DNA of 64,000 nucleotides from Turritopsis dohrnii (GCA_027922465.2 BQMF02000281.1:62001-126000); one strand, 5' to 3'. Shown: positions 43,883-55,984, counted from the stretch's first letter. Translations and numbers: made by a program. The notes: generated from the letters alone by a model not told the origin.

Positions 43883-46800
43883 ATGCCTCGATCTTTTTTG
43901 GTGAAACGTCATGGATTGAAAGAAGACGAAAATGAAGAAAACAAGGGTAAATTTTTATTTGTGCAAAACAAATTTTTTTTGTTCTGAAGTAAAAATCTTG
44001 GGATGTTTACGCTTGAAACTTAGGCTTGAAGATAAATGAAAGCTCGGAAAACTCGCTTGAATACGCCATTACGCTACTTGCTCTCAGCAAGAACAAGCAG
44101 TGGACATGGGATTATGAGTTGGAAAAATCTTATTGGTTCGAAACTACATCCAACGATAAAATTTCATCTTTGTTGCAATTCAAAAGTAACTACAAGCAAT
44201 CTGAAACTGATAAGGATATCATCTCAAGTGTGAACGCACTCACTACGTTAAAAGACAGTCGTAAGTTGAATTTTCAAGATGTTGGCGTGAAGGAAGCAGC
44301 TACTGAAAGAATTGAATCGACTGATCAAGTACTTCATCCTGCAGAAAAAATCCTCACGAACTTACACGAGAGCAGATTGATCTACCCCCCTGAAAAAATC
44401 CTTACTTCTCTAAAAGATGGTCGAGAAGAAGAAGGACTCGCAGCAAGTCATGAAAACATACTTGAAGTAAATAACAAAGAAAAGAACGATAGTAGCCTTC
44501 AGGGATCTTCTACGATCGACTGGAAATTCTTCGAATATCCAGTTCTTCAAACATCTCCTCCATGTTATACTGATCGACCTGATCGTTCATTTCAACGACA
44601 CTCATCGACTGAAATCGAACAACTTGATGAACTAAACGATACAGTTTCATTCAGGTAGGTACGACCATGGCTTTTCTTCTTTTCCGTTTTCTTTCATTAA
44701 AAATGGCGGAACTTTTTCGGTTTCAGTGATAACGAAGTTAACCATAAAACTATTCAACAATTTCTAATCAACAATCCAATCGCCTTGGATGAAATTCACA
44801 TGGCAACAGGATTGCACAAGAAAGACATTCAAGCATTTGTTGACGGACATGAGGACGCTTTTTCAAACGACAACAAACAGCAATTATATTCTTGGTACTT
44901 GACAAAAATTTCCAAATCCAAAGCTGACGGTAGGTTGTTGATGGAATATCTTTCAACAACATTTGTTTATCTAAATCCATTTCTGACGATCGTGCAAGTG
45001 TTTAAATGATAGCTTCCAAAATTAAGACGATACTAAAAGAAATACGACACATTTAACCTGTCGCTTGATGTTAGTGTGCGTACGACGGAAAAGTGGCCAG
45101 GGTGACACACAAAAGTGACGTATAAAATACGTCGTCGTGCGATTCAATCAAACAATAATAGAGTGATTATTTCTTCCAGACGAAAGCTATGCGTGTAACA
45201 AGTGCGGCAAAATTTTCACCTATAGAAGTTACCTAGAACGACATATCAAATACGTCTGCCCTGATAGTACTGGCCGCACTTGGAAATGTTCGTTTTGTGG
45301 CAAGGCATTTCAATACCCTTGTTATCTTCGAAGACACATCAGAAGTCATACAGGTAAACGTGGCCATAAATTCTCATATAAATTCAAATAATACTTTAAG
45401 AGTTCGTTACGGATTTTTGCACCCCGAAGTTGTCCGAATTGAATCTTCAAACTGATATCACCTTGCCATGGTCCAAAACAACCTTGATAGATTTTTGGGA
45501 ATTCGAAGCTGAGTAGTTTGAGGACTTGCGATTCATGGAATCACATTGAATTACTTATCAGAGTTTGTTGAACTCAAAAGCTACTTCAGAGATTTGAAAT
45601 ACTTACGCGTATCATCATTTTACATCTTGTTGAAGTTTCTCATGGTTTTGTAGAGATTATTCCTGGACACTAAGTTGTATATGAATCCATACAAATGTAG
45701 TTTGTTCATGTAAACATAAGTTCTATGATCTTGGCTAATACTTGCGAAATTGTTTTATCAGCTCAAAATATTACAAAGAATTGATACTTAAAAGGAGGTT
45801 AGGATATGGTCACACAAAGTTAGAAAGTGCAGTCAGTAACATGATAACTTAAACTCGGAAGAAGTCGGAAGATTAGATCGACGGTCCTGCGTGCTTGTTG
45901 TTTTGATGGGAGGAATGTGTTATTATTCGGTCTGTTCATCATGCCGCCCATACACCGAGAGAGCCACCACCCACGCCAAATACGCCCTATAATGTTAGGA
46001 GCTGGAAAACAACAATTATCTATATCCCAAACATCAACAGTGAATTTCCCATCAGAGACTGATTCACTGATTGCATGAGTGGATATGTGTCATCATAATA
46101 AAACTTTCTTTATTTCATCAATAGGAGAATCGCCATACAAATGTGAGAAATGTGATCGCGCGTTTGTGCGCTCCACAGATTTACAACGTCATATCCGCAA
46201 TCACACTGGTGAGAAACCCTACCGTTGTACGCAATGTGCACGCGCATTTGCGCGGTCAACAGATTTAAAAAGGCATATGAGAACACATACAGGTGAGAGG
46301 TTTTTCACTCCATGAAAAATTACATGAAAAATTTTTGACGTGATTTTTGATGGAATATTTTTTCTTGGTTTGTTGTCACCAACTACTTGTTAATCAATTT
46401 TCAAGACCAGAACCATGGTGACTTCATGACACAAGAGTAGATATCCTGTTATGAAGCACGTTATATCCCTCTCAGAATTAATCCTTTTGATTCATAGTTG
46501 CTGTAGCTCGTTTTAGTTTCAAGATTTGTTTACATAACTTCGACGCGGTAATCTTCTATTTCAGCCACTATACCACTGCTGTGTGTTTTATTGTTTTAAT
46601 GGATAGTCTTAAGTCTTGAGGTTCTCCATCTTATCAACTGGTTATTCTTAACACGCGCACTGTATGTTGCTATGGCAAGTAACAGTGAGAGCGTATCTCA
46701 CCACCAGTGTCCTCGGGGTGGGTTCGAACCCACGACAATCCGAACGGGAGTTCTACACCTTATCTCCCAGGCCACAGCTCTACAAATATTGATACAAACA

Positions 46801-47038
46801 TACAAACATACAAACGTACATCTGAACTTTTTCACATGGTCATCAGTTCATTGATACTGTTGCCAGGTAGTTTGTTTATCCTCTTTGCTTTGTTTTTTTA
46901 GGAGAAAAACCTTACAAATGTTGGAAGTGTGGAAAATCATTTTCACAAAGTGGAAGCTTGCAGACGCATCTTCATACACACGACAAATTAACAATTCCTC
47001 GAAATTCAAGAAAACAACGAGCCAATGGTTCCATATGA
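43883..47038 (+). CDS. SNAG-domain C2H2 zinc-finger transcription factor
   Basis: Six exons join in phase (1377 nt, 458 residues): 43883-43946, 44024-44654, 44727-44929, 45180-45353, 46125-46292, 46902-47038. The N-terminus MPRSFLVKR is a textbook SNAG motif (as in Snail, GFI1 and INSM), which recruits LSD1-CoREST-type corepressors when placed at the very start. Then comes a long acidic, low-complexity region with a short internal repeat ([11 protein letters not shown] / [11 protein letters not shown]). Five fingers follow from about residue 303: [10 protein letters not shown]...HIKYVC (C2HC), [48 protein letters not shown] and [19 protein letters not shown], with TGEKP-type linkers between the last three. 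Fingers 3 and 4 share nearly the same recognition helix (RSTDLxRH). The finger set does not match GFI1 or Snail well, so I give no symbol. A nuclear repressor role is inferred. Confidence 0.88.
46698..46784 (-). mobile_element. tRNA-derived SINE head in a zinc-finger gene intron
   Basis: On the minus strand the order is an A-box-like TGGCCTGGGAG, then about 34 bases, then a perfect B-box GGTTCGAACCC. The flanking arms do not close into a tRNA cloverleaf, so this is a SINE promoter rather than a tRNA gene. The tail was not delimited. Confidence 0.6.
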
Positions 47039-47133
47039 AAATACAATTTCTAATGTTTTTTATTGTATGTTTATATTAAATATTGTATTATTACTATTAA
47101 TATTGTAAATATTAAAAGAAATATTTCTATTTA

Positions 47134-47691
47134 CAGGGACCGCGGAGCAGGGTTTTTTTGAATGCAAATTTCCCCGGTAACTCGACATTTCTAACTCGAC
47201 ACCCGCCTATCTCGTCATAAATATTTGACAAATAAACTCGACATTTTCAAAATGAAATAGCCAAATTGTTGGACATTTGAAGAAAGGATTAAGTGGAAAA
47301 TTCGCAAAACTCGCCTCATTTTTTTAAAAGATGTTCTGAGCTCATGTTCTGCCACCGTCAATCGAAATCCTGTGAATTTAGGAGATGGGGGAGGGATGCA
47401 GGTGGAATGCACACTTCACTTCGTTGGCAAAGCAGGATATATAAATATTCTCAGAGCAGTATCAACCAATCAACGAACTTATTTTGGAAACTTGTTTATA
47501 TGATAAAATTATATTCCAAATTAAGAAATATATTAGTTTTTTTCTTATTTAATTCTTCTAGGTACTGTCCGAACCTAATAAAAGCAAAATGTAGGGATGG
47601 ACAAAATCATAACTTTAAAAAAAATCCCCCGCTAACACGACTTGACATCTTCCTGGACCCCTCGCGATGTCGAGTTAGCGAGGGACAACTG
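47134..47691. mobile_element. Tigger-like non-autonomous element with AACTCGACA iterons
   Basis: The ends are CAGGGACC and the reverse complement of gggacaactg, each flanked by TA. Near both ends the word aactcgaca (or tgtcgagtt) recurs: taactcgacatttctaactc at left, gatgtcgagttagcgaggga at right. Short imperfect TIRs, TA flanks and iterons fit Tigger/pogo relatives. No transposase is present. It begins about 95 bp after the zinc-finger stop and may overlap its 3' UTR. Confidence 0.6.
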
Positions 47692-48164
47692 TAAATAATG
47701 CGGATTGGATATTAAAAATAATGCATTTTCAGGAGTATTTTTTGAATTCGAATTAAATTGCCCAAAATAATAATTTTTTGACCCGCGCTAAAAGTGTTAT
47801 AAAGTATCGGCAGTTTCACTTCGATCGTGATGTCAGCAACCGCTTGTGGCACGGGCCGCCAAAGAAGAAAGTTCTACGTTCGGCTAAAAGAAAGAAGGAA
47901 AAGTTTGAACTGGTCTCATCGTGCGTCAAAATGAAAGATTTCTTTATCGGAGGATATTAATCGTCCCGATTTACGACGAAGAAGAAGTCTCGAAGTACCA
48001 AAGTGACGGACCTGTGTCGCAAACCATCACCAGAAGTTTAAATTTATTTCAAAAAAAGACTACGTTTTTTAGAAGATTATGTAACACAATCCTACTTTCG
48101 ACACAATTTAAAACATATTTATAAAATCAAAACGCAATAATTATTTTACATTTCTAACATTCAG

Positions 48165-48410
48165 ACATTTCAACATGACCACCACCATTTTGCACACGTA
48201 CGCCTCCTCATATGACGAACAGAATTTCTGATAAGTTGTCGCTCTTGCCGCAGCAAATTGCACTCGGCAACAATTCTTTGTTGTAATGTTTGGATGCTAT
48301 TTGGTGTCAAGTAAACCTCTTATTCTTCAGATAGGCCCGTAAAAAAAAGTCACAATGCGTGAGGTCAGGTGACCTTGGAGGCCATTCATGATTATTGAAG
48401 AGACTTATTT
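48165..48410 (-). pseudogene. Mariner-type transposase C-terminal fragment, frameshifted
   Basis: The minus strand reads NNHEWPPRSPDLTHCDFFLR followed by AYLKNK, the third-catalytic-Asp region typical of IS630/Tc1/mariner transposases (WPPRSPDLTPxDFFLWGYLK). A frameshift follows, then NSIQTLQQRI and a terminal GGGHVEM in other frames. It is a short dead remnant. Confidence 0.72.
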
Positions 48411-48541
48411 TTACACTCACACAAACTTATATTATTACAGGACAAACTTGGAAAGAAGTATTGCTGTATATATTGTATGTAAATACTTTAGTTTTTATCC
48501 TGTATAAAGATTCAGAAATAAATAAATAAATAAATAAATTT

Positions 48542-48805
48542 TCAATGTTTTATCAAAACTCCGCATTTCACTTTTTTTAAAAAGTGCACCCTTGAGAATA
48601 TAAAGATAAATTCGTCAGCATCATCACAATCATCTTCACATAGTTCTGGTCGAACTTCTTCATTATTCTTTAAAGCAAGTGGTTCAAAACTATAAGGCTC
48701 TAAACCGCTAAAATGCTCTGTGAGATCCTTGATTGATGACTCATAACTATATTCTTCATCTTCACTGTGAAAATCTGGTTCTTCTTCACTCGAACTCCCA
48801 CTCAT
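48542..48805 (-). CDS. Small acidic ORF, possibly a transposon-derived protein N-terminus
   Basis: The ORF has 87 residues: MSGSSSEEEPDFHSEDEEYS, then a stretch containing GLEPYSFEPLALKNNEE and an acidic run, ending in a basic hydrophobic tail. The acidic start followed by a PY.FEP motif resembles the beginning of a widespread cnidarian protein type whose later part is a Cys-rich P2X7-tail-like domain; that part is absent here. It is probably a broken copy or first exon. Recognition is weak. Confidence 0.35.
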   Translation of the reverse strand: MSGSSSEEEPDFHSEDEEYSYESSIKDLTEHFSGLEPYSFEPLALKNNEEVRPELCEDDCDDADEFIFIFSRVHFLKKVKCGVLIKH

Positions 48806-49169
48806 GATTTATAAAAACATGAAAAGCTAATACGGTCTTGCACTCACATAACAAATAAAAATAAATGAAACTTCTTCAATGACGTCACACGTTTTTCATC
48901 GGAAATAAAGACGGGGGTTTATAAAATAATTAAAAATTCAATATCTTCAGAAGTAAAAAGTTTTTTAAAAAAGTTTCAACGCAGACTAACTATATATTTT
49001 TTTAACTAAAATTTGTTATAAAATTTGAAATGACGATACCACTCCTTTAATTAAGAAGTTTGAGAATTCTATGTTTCTTTTGGGAAAAGGTAGAGATAAT
49101 GAGCTTTCACGCAGTGAAAAAATTTTTTCAAAAACGCTTTCGGGTGTGCGGATATCCCTTCTTAATTTT

Positions 49170-50057
49170 TGGGACCCAGTTTCTGCAGGACACCCTGTAT
49201 ATGTACATTATTTAACATAAAAATATAAGAGTCGATAAATGAAATTGTATATATTTGGAAAAAAAAAACATCGCAAAAAAGAAGCAATTTCCCATCAATG
49301 TACACACATGGGATTTAAAACATTATCTTGGTGGGTCCTCCTACGTCACTTAAACTTATCGCTTGATGAATACACCTTTGTTTAAACACCGTGTTTTGAC
49401 ATAACCCTTCTAAATTGACCAAACATACTCTCATGGGATTGCAAATAACATGCCGGCAGTATACTGCAATGGAGTGGTTTCACAAAAAAAATCGAAAATC
49501 AAAAATAAAACGTGATTGTCTATTAATAGATTTCGTTGATTGTTTTTACATTGGGTAGGTGACTTTGTCTGTCATTCATTGTTTAAAGTCTGGACTGTTT
49601 TGAGTGAGTTTCTGAAAGATTAACTATTTTTAAATACAATTGAACTTTGCTATGGAAAGTTTAGAGAGTTTATTGAACATTTCAGAAAATATGACAGGTT
49701 TTTCTGTGATAGATTCTTTGACAAAGTTATAATAGCAAAACTAATTTTGTACAAACAACCTGTTTATTCCAATAAATTGCACAGTTTTTACATTACAATA
49801 TAAGTTGTTTTTGTGAGAAATTAGTGCCTGAATCCTCAATACTGGATTTTCTGTGCTCCAAAAAGGTTGAAACCTTTTTTTATATAAAGAAGGTCATTTA
49901 CAACTGGCAGTGACGAACACTGATGTGAACCTACTAAAATAAATGAAACAAAAATTTAAAAACAATTTCTGAGAAACAGTAAAATCTTAAATAAAGTAAA
50001 ACTAAAAACAATTCAAAAGAAATAAGATGAACCCTGAGGTGGACCTACTAAGTCAAG
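49170..50057. other. Intergenic, no gene recognised
   Basis: The end of one element is visible at about 49170-49200 (ctgcaggacaccctgtatat, a common TIR form of TA-targeting MITEs). The rest is AT-rich with loosely repeated phrases around cctactaa. No gene is seen. Confidence 0.4.
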
Positions 50058-50285
50058 GACGTAGAATTAGGGGGGGCTTGGGGGCTTGAGAAATTTGTTT
50101 TTGCCTTTCCTAAAAATTGAAAATCATGTTGAAATTATAGATTTTGAGTGCTTTTATAGGCAATCTAGAGGTAGTATTTTTCAAAAAATTTCTTGGCGCA
50201 ACGGCCCCAACCATGGTGGGGCCTCTTTCAACAATAGAGATTTATTGAGCCCCCCCAACTCAAAATGTCTTGCTACGCCCCTGTA
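50058..50285. mobile_element. Small G/C-run MITE
   Basis: The ends are short inverted words (ggacgtagaattagggggg on the left, gagccccccc and gctacgcccctg on the right). It differs from the flanking AT-rich sequence by its G- and C-runs and interrupts a loosely repeated local phrase (gacctactaagtc). Confidence 0.45.
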
Positions 50286-50441
50286 AGTTGAATAAACGAA
50301 TCTAAGATTAAAACGATTTAAAAGAGGCAGAGTGGTGATTACTGATATGGGACTACTAAATCCAGTAAAGTCTAAAATTACACAGTTTAACAGTAGAGTG
50401 AGGATATCTGTTGTGGACCCACTAGATTAAATAAAGAAAAC

Positions 50442-50579
50442 TACAGTGTGTCCACGAGATATTTAAAAAGCTCAAAAAATCTTCTTTCCAACGGTATAAA
50501 AACCTCATTGCATTGGTGAAAATTCGAAAAGTTATTTGTGTTTTAAATGAGTGACCCACTTTCTCGTGGACACACTGTA
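50442..50579. mobile_element. MITE with TACAGTGTGTCCACGAGA ends, copy 1
   Basis: A perfect 18-bp inverted repeat (50442-50459, 50562-50579) encloses about 100 bp. Further family members occur at 50661 onwards (left end only) and 53082-53180, sharing the internal phrase tcttctttccaa followed by ataaaaacc. Confidence 0.75.
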
Positions 50580-50660
50580 CAAATTAAAATTAAAAGTAAT
50601 TGTGACTAACCACTCTGAATTAGATGGCAAATCCTAATTCCCACGTGTTGCTATTTACTG

Positions 50661-50690
50661 TACAGTGTGTCCACGAGAAAGTGGGCACCT
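50661..50690. mobile_element. Solo end of the same MITE family, copy 2
   Basis: The terminal word tacagtgtgtccacgagaaa continues as gtgggcacct, the sequence adjoining the right end of copies 1 and 3, so this is an isolated end in inverted orientation. Confidence 0.6.
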
Positions 50691-52265
50691 AACTTTCATG
50701 AAGCATACACGTTTTTTGTATAAGCAACACGTTTATAAGCAGCATTAGTAAATTTTCTCAAAAAGTTAAGCAACAGTAATACAAGGATCCTTGTTAAATA
50801 AATTACATAAATTAGATGAAATGAAATGAAATGAAATGAAATTTTGAAATCATGCAGCACTAGTCTAGCTACAGCGCATTTCTTAAAATTGTTAACATTA
50901 TGTCCTAGACTTTGTACTTGGACACCTAAACTTACACGAAGGTTTTCAAGATTGGAAATACATATTTTTCCAATTAATACTTACCAACAAATTAACCAAC
51001 ATTACTACAAAGGTCTGACCTTGGTTGCTTATGAAAAAAAACGTGTACCTTATGTTTTTCATGCTTGTTTTTTTCGGTTTTTATACCAAAAGAAAGAAAA
51101 TTTTTTGTTCTCTCTGAATTACATGACCTTTTTAATAGAAAAATAAATTTGGGGGGAATTATAGTCGATTTTACCATGAAACCATGCAATTAAATCAATT
51201 AATGATCCATTTAAACGCTTGCTTCTTGAATAGGAGTTAATGACTCGAGCAATATAGAAAGACATGAAAAATTAAAATATTGTGATAAAGCTGCATTTAA
51301 AACACGTAGTTTTTACAAACTTGAAACATAAAAGTTTCATTTCTAAAAATCTTTTATGAAGATATAAAAATACTTTTTAAAAAGTTTCTTTGTTTTACAA
51401 AGTTATTAAATCATAAAAAAAAACTTTAAGGTAAGTTTACACAATGAAAAAAATTTATTCAAAATATTTCGTGACAAACTTAGCACAACACCACCAACAG
51501 CAGTTGTTTCATCGAAACCAAGAATTAATTGCTCGTTAAAAGTCTCTTTTATTGATCATTACAAAATTAACAACGGTGTCGAAAGAAAAAATAGTCATTA
51601 TTCTTTAAACTAGCAAGTAGCTTTCGCTATGAGGGCGCCCGTGATTGCATTTCCGTTAATACCACTACATCGGCGAAAAATACATGATCGAAAAAAATGG
51701 CGAAACCTTCTCCCCGGGGATGAAAATTTTTTCCAGCGTGAATGAAATTAATTTTTAAGGGAGAACAGAGGTCAAAATGTTTTTTGCATAAATCTTTGCC
51801 AAGTCACATAAGAAAACATGAAATAACATTAAAACTTCCCAAAATGCATGGAAATTGGGCAAAAAGAACTAATTTCTTTTTTGAAATGCTACAACGGTCG
51901 CCGCCATTCGCATTTCGCAATAACGTCACGTGGTGAATGGAGAAAGTAAAATGTATTAGTGAACTTGTTTAAATAAAATTCTTTTGAACACAGCCTTCAT
52001 TCAGTATCGGAGGTTCCAAAAAAAATTCAAGTTTGTCAAGGAAATGAGTACGTCATATACCTATCTATGTTATTTTTTCATTTTAAATATGTCGCATATT
52101 TCTTTCGTAGTTCACATGCACATGCACATTCATAACAAGATGTCTTTATTCAAAACAAAGAGTTGAAAAATGTGTTCTCCTTCATATTGAAAAGATGAAT
52201 CTAAAGTCGGCATTGTCTATTAAATTATAAAGACACGGTAGAGAGCGACCCTTTTACCTCATTAA
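50691..52265. other. Intergenic, no gene recognised
   Basis: Only short open frames in AT-rich sequence are present, without splice context or recognisable motifs. A short (aaatg)n run (atgaaatgaaatgaaatgaa) lies near 50818-50841. Confidence 0.4.
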
Positions 52266-52677
52266 TAGGGACCTTACGAAACTACGACGGCAACGTGGAC
52301 GACGACGTGAGGCAAACAAAAGATTCACTTTACTCCATAGATTTGCTTTAGAATGGAAGTCATTTCACACTATACTATTGGGAAATATTTTTAATTTTAC
52401 TAATATCATTATTAGATTTGCACGTTCTACACACAACGTGAAAAGTAATATTTTGAAGTCGTACTGAAAGCGAAGACGTGAGAATAGCAGTACTTCCGAT
52501 AAATTTTCCTTGGTTCCTCACGATTCTGTCTCTCAAAGTTCAAAAAACAAACTCCAAAGGCATTATAAATAAACTTCTTAACTCAAGTGTATAGTTTCTG
52601 CTTTTTTGTGATTCATTGAAGATGAATATCTTGTACGTCGTCGTCCACGTTGCCGTCGTAGTTTCGTAAGGTCCCTA
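52266..52677. mobile_element. MITE with perfect 43-bp inverted repeats
   Basis: Positions 52266-52308 and 52635-52677 are perfect inverted copies (outer end tagggaccttacgaaactac, inner part gacggcaacgtggacgacga). Length is 412 bp with no ORF of interest. The lack of any mismatch suggests a recent insertion. Confidence 0.8.
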
Positions 52678-53081
52678 CTTATTCATGAGATGCAACACGA
52701 GCGTCGCAATGCATTGTTGTTTAAAAAAAGATGATGACGGGGGTTTAACAACTATTTAATACGGCAATTATAAAAAGGACTTCTAATTTCATTCGCAATT
52801 TCTCTTCTTAAGTTTTTGAATAACTTAAAGAAAACATATATTAATTTAATTTAAATGGAAATAAGCTACACTTTAATCAAGCATTCCCTTAATGTTTTAA
52901 TAGCCCCCTGGTATTAGGCAAGCGAGTTAAAAAAACATCGAGAACACAGTTGCAGTCGAGATTTTTTCCAGTACAACAGCATTCTAATAATACGCCCGGG
53001 GGTCGTTATTAAAAGCGCCCTTACGGGCGCAATTAACATTTTTTAAAAACAACAACTTATATTTTTGGAAAGATCGTAAAT

Positions 53082-53180
53082 TCTTCTTTCCAATGGCATA
53101 AAAACCGCATTGTATTGGAGAAACTTCGAAAAGTTCTTTGTTTTTCAAACCAGGTGCCCACTTTCTCGTGGACACACTGT
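53082..53180. mobile_element. MITE with TACAGTGTGTCCACGAGA ends, copy 3 (one end)
   Basis: It shares with copy 1 (50442-50579) the interior (tcttctttccaatggcataa and following) and the right terminal word ttctcgtggacacactgt. The left end is missing or decayed. Confidence 0.6.
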
Positions 53181-53322
53181 GTATACACGTTATGTATGTG
53201 AGAAATGACATTTGGAGGTTGTTTTCTAATTTTGTTTCCATTCCAGACCCTCTGTGTATAAGAAATATCAAATTTGGAGCAATGTATGAATACAGGATGT
53301 ATGCTAGAACGTTTCTTGAAGC

Positions 53323-53920
53323 TACCTTAAGTGGATAAAATTTTGCGTGGATTTAATTTCGCGGACAAGTTAAGCATAACGTGGAGATGCTCTACTTTAT
53401 CTTCTCAAAACAACTACTTATGTTTATATAACATTTACTTATGAAAATCAAAAACATTTCTGTCTTTTCCCTTGTTTTCAACTTCACTGGTTTATCCTCA
53501 TCTTCTTTAAATCGAGCCGAAAGATGAAGAAATCCTAGGCTCGTTTTTATTGGAGGAGAAATGGGTCTCAAAATCGACAAAAAATGTTGCTATAAATCGG
53601 GGAAGTATCAACCAAACGAAGAGAAAAGGCGAGAAACCCGCTAATTATAAAATTTTTCACACATTCAAGAAATGTGAAAAGTACATTAATCAAGGAGATA
53701 ATATAGAATAGAAATTGATTAAAAATTGTTTTACCATGCTTATCATGTAAACAGAGAAAAAATTTTTGAAAATTATGTCTGTTTTACTCTACCCCTTAGA
53801 GAAAACTCAAAAAAATAAGTTTTCCAAAATTCAATTTAGCGTGGATTTAATTTAGTTTTTTTGCAAAATTCGCGGAAACCGTGAAATTTAATCCACGCTA
53901 AATTTTATCCACTTAAGGTA
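53323..53920. mobile_element. MITE with TACCTTAAG ends, related at its tips to the CEP63-exon element
   Basis: Inverted ends of more than 40 bp with few mismatches: left taccttaagtggataaaatt, right its complement continuing into aatccacgctaaattttatc. Subterminal words gtggatttaat and tttcgcgg recur. Length is 598 bp. The first nine bases are identical to the element at 28845-29335, the interior is not. Confidence 0.75.
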
Positions 53921-54889
53921 TTTTAAAACTTTATCTTCTTGTTAAGAAATCTCCTAATTCTTATGCGTAGGTGAATGAACTGTCTTACGAGGTGGCATAA
54001 AGTTATTTGATGACGGAAACATATGCTTTCTTGCACTCTGTTGAAGTTTTCTATTGTTGCATTTCAAATTCCTCACATTATCTAACGTAATAGATAACGT
54101 TAAAAATCCGTTGATTTGTGACAAACTGCCAAATAGTTTGTTCTTGGGCTATTCTGGGAAATCTGATTATTCTATTCACATCTGCTGTGTTGGAAAGATG
54201 AACGTTTTTGTGGGATCTTTCATTTCAACGTTCAATTAATTTCCTTTTCTGTTTGTTTTCATAACCATGTGTTTTTTATACTACTTATGTTTTGACCTGC
54301 ACCATTTGTTGTTGTATTCTGATAAACGTCCATATCTCCTACAGCCTCCCCCTCATATTGTGACATTAGCTCAACTTTACGAATTATAAATTCATATTAT
54401 AGTTACAAGGAAATCGTAAACAAAAGTTGATTTGTGTCCAACACGCAAGGTTGCCCTGGTTTTATAAGGTAAGTTGTAAAGTTTTATGTCGATCAGGATT
54501 TGCCATAGCATTTTTGGTATGATATGACATGGTATGATATGACACTTTATTTTCTGTTCTAAGAAACATTCATGGTCTTTATAGCGCTCCATGCAAATGT
54601 ACAGTCAACCGTATAGGTGAGATAGGTAAAAGTCTCATGGACTAAAGGCTGAAATACATTATCATGTTAATGGATCAGTTTAAATTGTTTTAAATGAGGG
54701 TCATGTCTCAAGCAAGAGTGTATAGGAACACTGTTTGGATTTTCGTAAGCTGCACCTTACGAAAATCTTTATTCTTGACTTTTGATCTTCTGGACGAAAA
54801 TTACAATAGATCAAAATTTAAGTTAGTAGTTCTTCTACTCGATGAAAAAAATTAAATGCAATGACCTTTTATCGTTTTTAAAAAACGTA

Positions 54890-55927
54890 CAGTGGAACCT
54901 CTAATTAGCGGACACCATCGGGGAAACGGATCAGTGTCCGCTAAGAGGTGTCCGCCTTTTGGAGGGTTTTGAATTTCGGGCTCAAATCTCAGAATTAAAC
55001 CGTACTAGGGTTTCGCAAACATGAAATTACGGTCTTAAAGACACAGGAACATGAAAGGACACGAGAAAAATTATTTAAACACAACAAACTACTTTTTGTG
55101 AATCGTACAAGAAAAGTCAAAAAATACTAAAAATAACAAAATCAACATCAGAAAAGAAAAAGAAAGCGTTATGAGCTGAAATCGTTACTTTTATTGTTTA
55201 AAAAATACTTGATTGTTTTTTGTTTTTGTTGTTAATTCTGGCAACCTCAAGTCTGTCTTTTAGCGAAGATAGAGTAGACCTTTCATTATCATTAAGTTCT
55301 TTTAAATTAATCAACTTGTCAATGAAAATCAGGGCATCGTGTGGTGTAATTTCCTCCGGTTCAATTTCTTGAACTTCATCTTTGCTTTCTGGGTCAGATT
55401 CTGGGTTTTCTTCATTTCCAGACTCTTTTTTTAAATACTCGCTAACACATTTATTCACGGAGCTTACTTTCCAGTCAACTTCATCGGAATTTATCTCGGG
55501 GTATGAAGTGCACACTTCGATATCAAAATCGATATTCCTCCTTTGTCATTGATGAATCAGCAAGTTCATCAAACAAGGCTTTAAACTCTTCATCCAAAAC
55601 TTTTTCATCATCATCATTTTGGTACGAATTCAAAACAAAACAAAAAAATGTTTGAAATAGATGGTTTAAAAACACTCATTACTTGTATTTTCATGTCTGA
55701 AACCAGTCTTACCCTCGATGTCCGCTAATTGGAGGGAAAAAAATAGGTTTTTGACCATTCCGTGCAAAATATTTTGTCCGCTAAATGGAGGTGTCCGCTA
55801 ATTGAGTGTCCGCCTTTTGGAGACTTTTTTATAAGGATTTGACTAGAAAATGGCCGGGGAAAAATATTTTGTCCGCTAATCAGAGGTGTCCGCCTTTTAG
55901 AGTGTCCGCTAATTGGAGGTTCTACTG
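54890..55927 (-). mobile_element. Tigger-like DNA transposon remnant with TCCGCTAATTGGAGG iterons
   Basis: Terminal inverted repeats (left CAGTGGAACCTCTAATTAGC, right complement CAGTAGAACCTCCAATTAGC) are flanked by TA. The phrase tgtccgctaattggagg and its variants recurs about seven times inside both ends. On the minus strand 55198-55515 and the frame upstream to about 55620 encode an acidic C-terminal transposase tail (ESGNEENPESDPESKDEVQ, then ITPHDALIFIDKLINLKELN), the usual end of Tigger/jerky-type transposases. The catalytic core has been deleted. Confidence 0.78.
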
Positions 55928-55984
55928 TACTTTCCTTTTAAAAACGTGCTATGTTATTTTAAAATATGTTATTTTTGTGCAGTG

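Noticed and set aside
44785..45009. Independent small gene at 44785-45009
   Set aside because: It is part of the third exon of the SNAG zinc-finger gene read past its donor at 44929.
47778..48124. Two overlapping short basic frames (WHGPPKKKVLRSAKRKK region)
   Set aside because: Basic composition looked domain-like, but there is no start or splice context and they lie among transposon remnants; not enough to call a gene.
52984..53271. 95-residue minus-strand frame
   Set aside because: Overlaps a MITE copy (53082-53180) and reads through its end; no motif.
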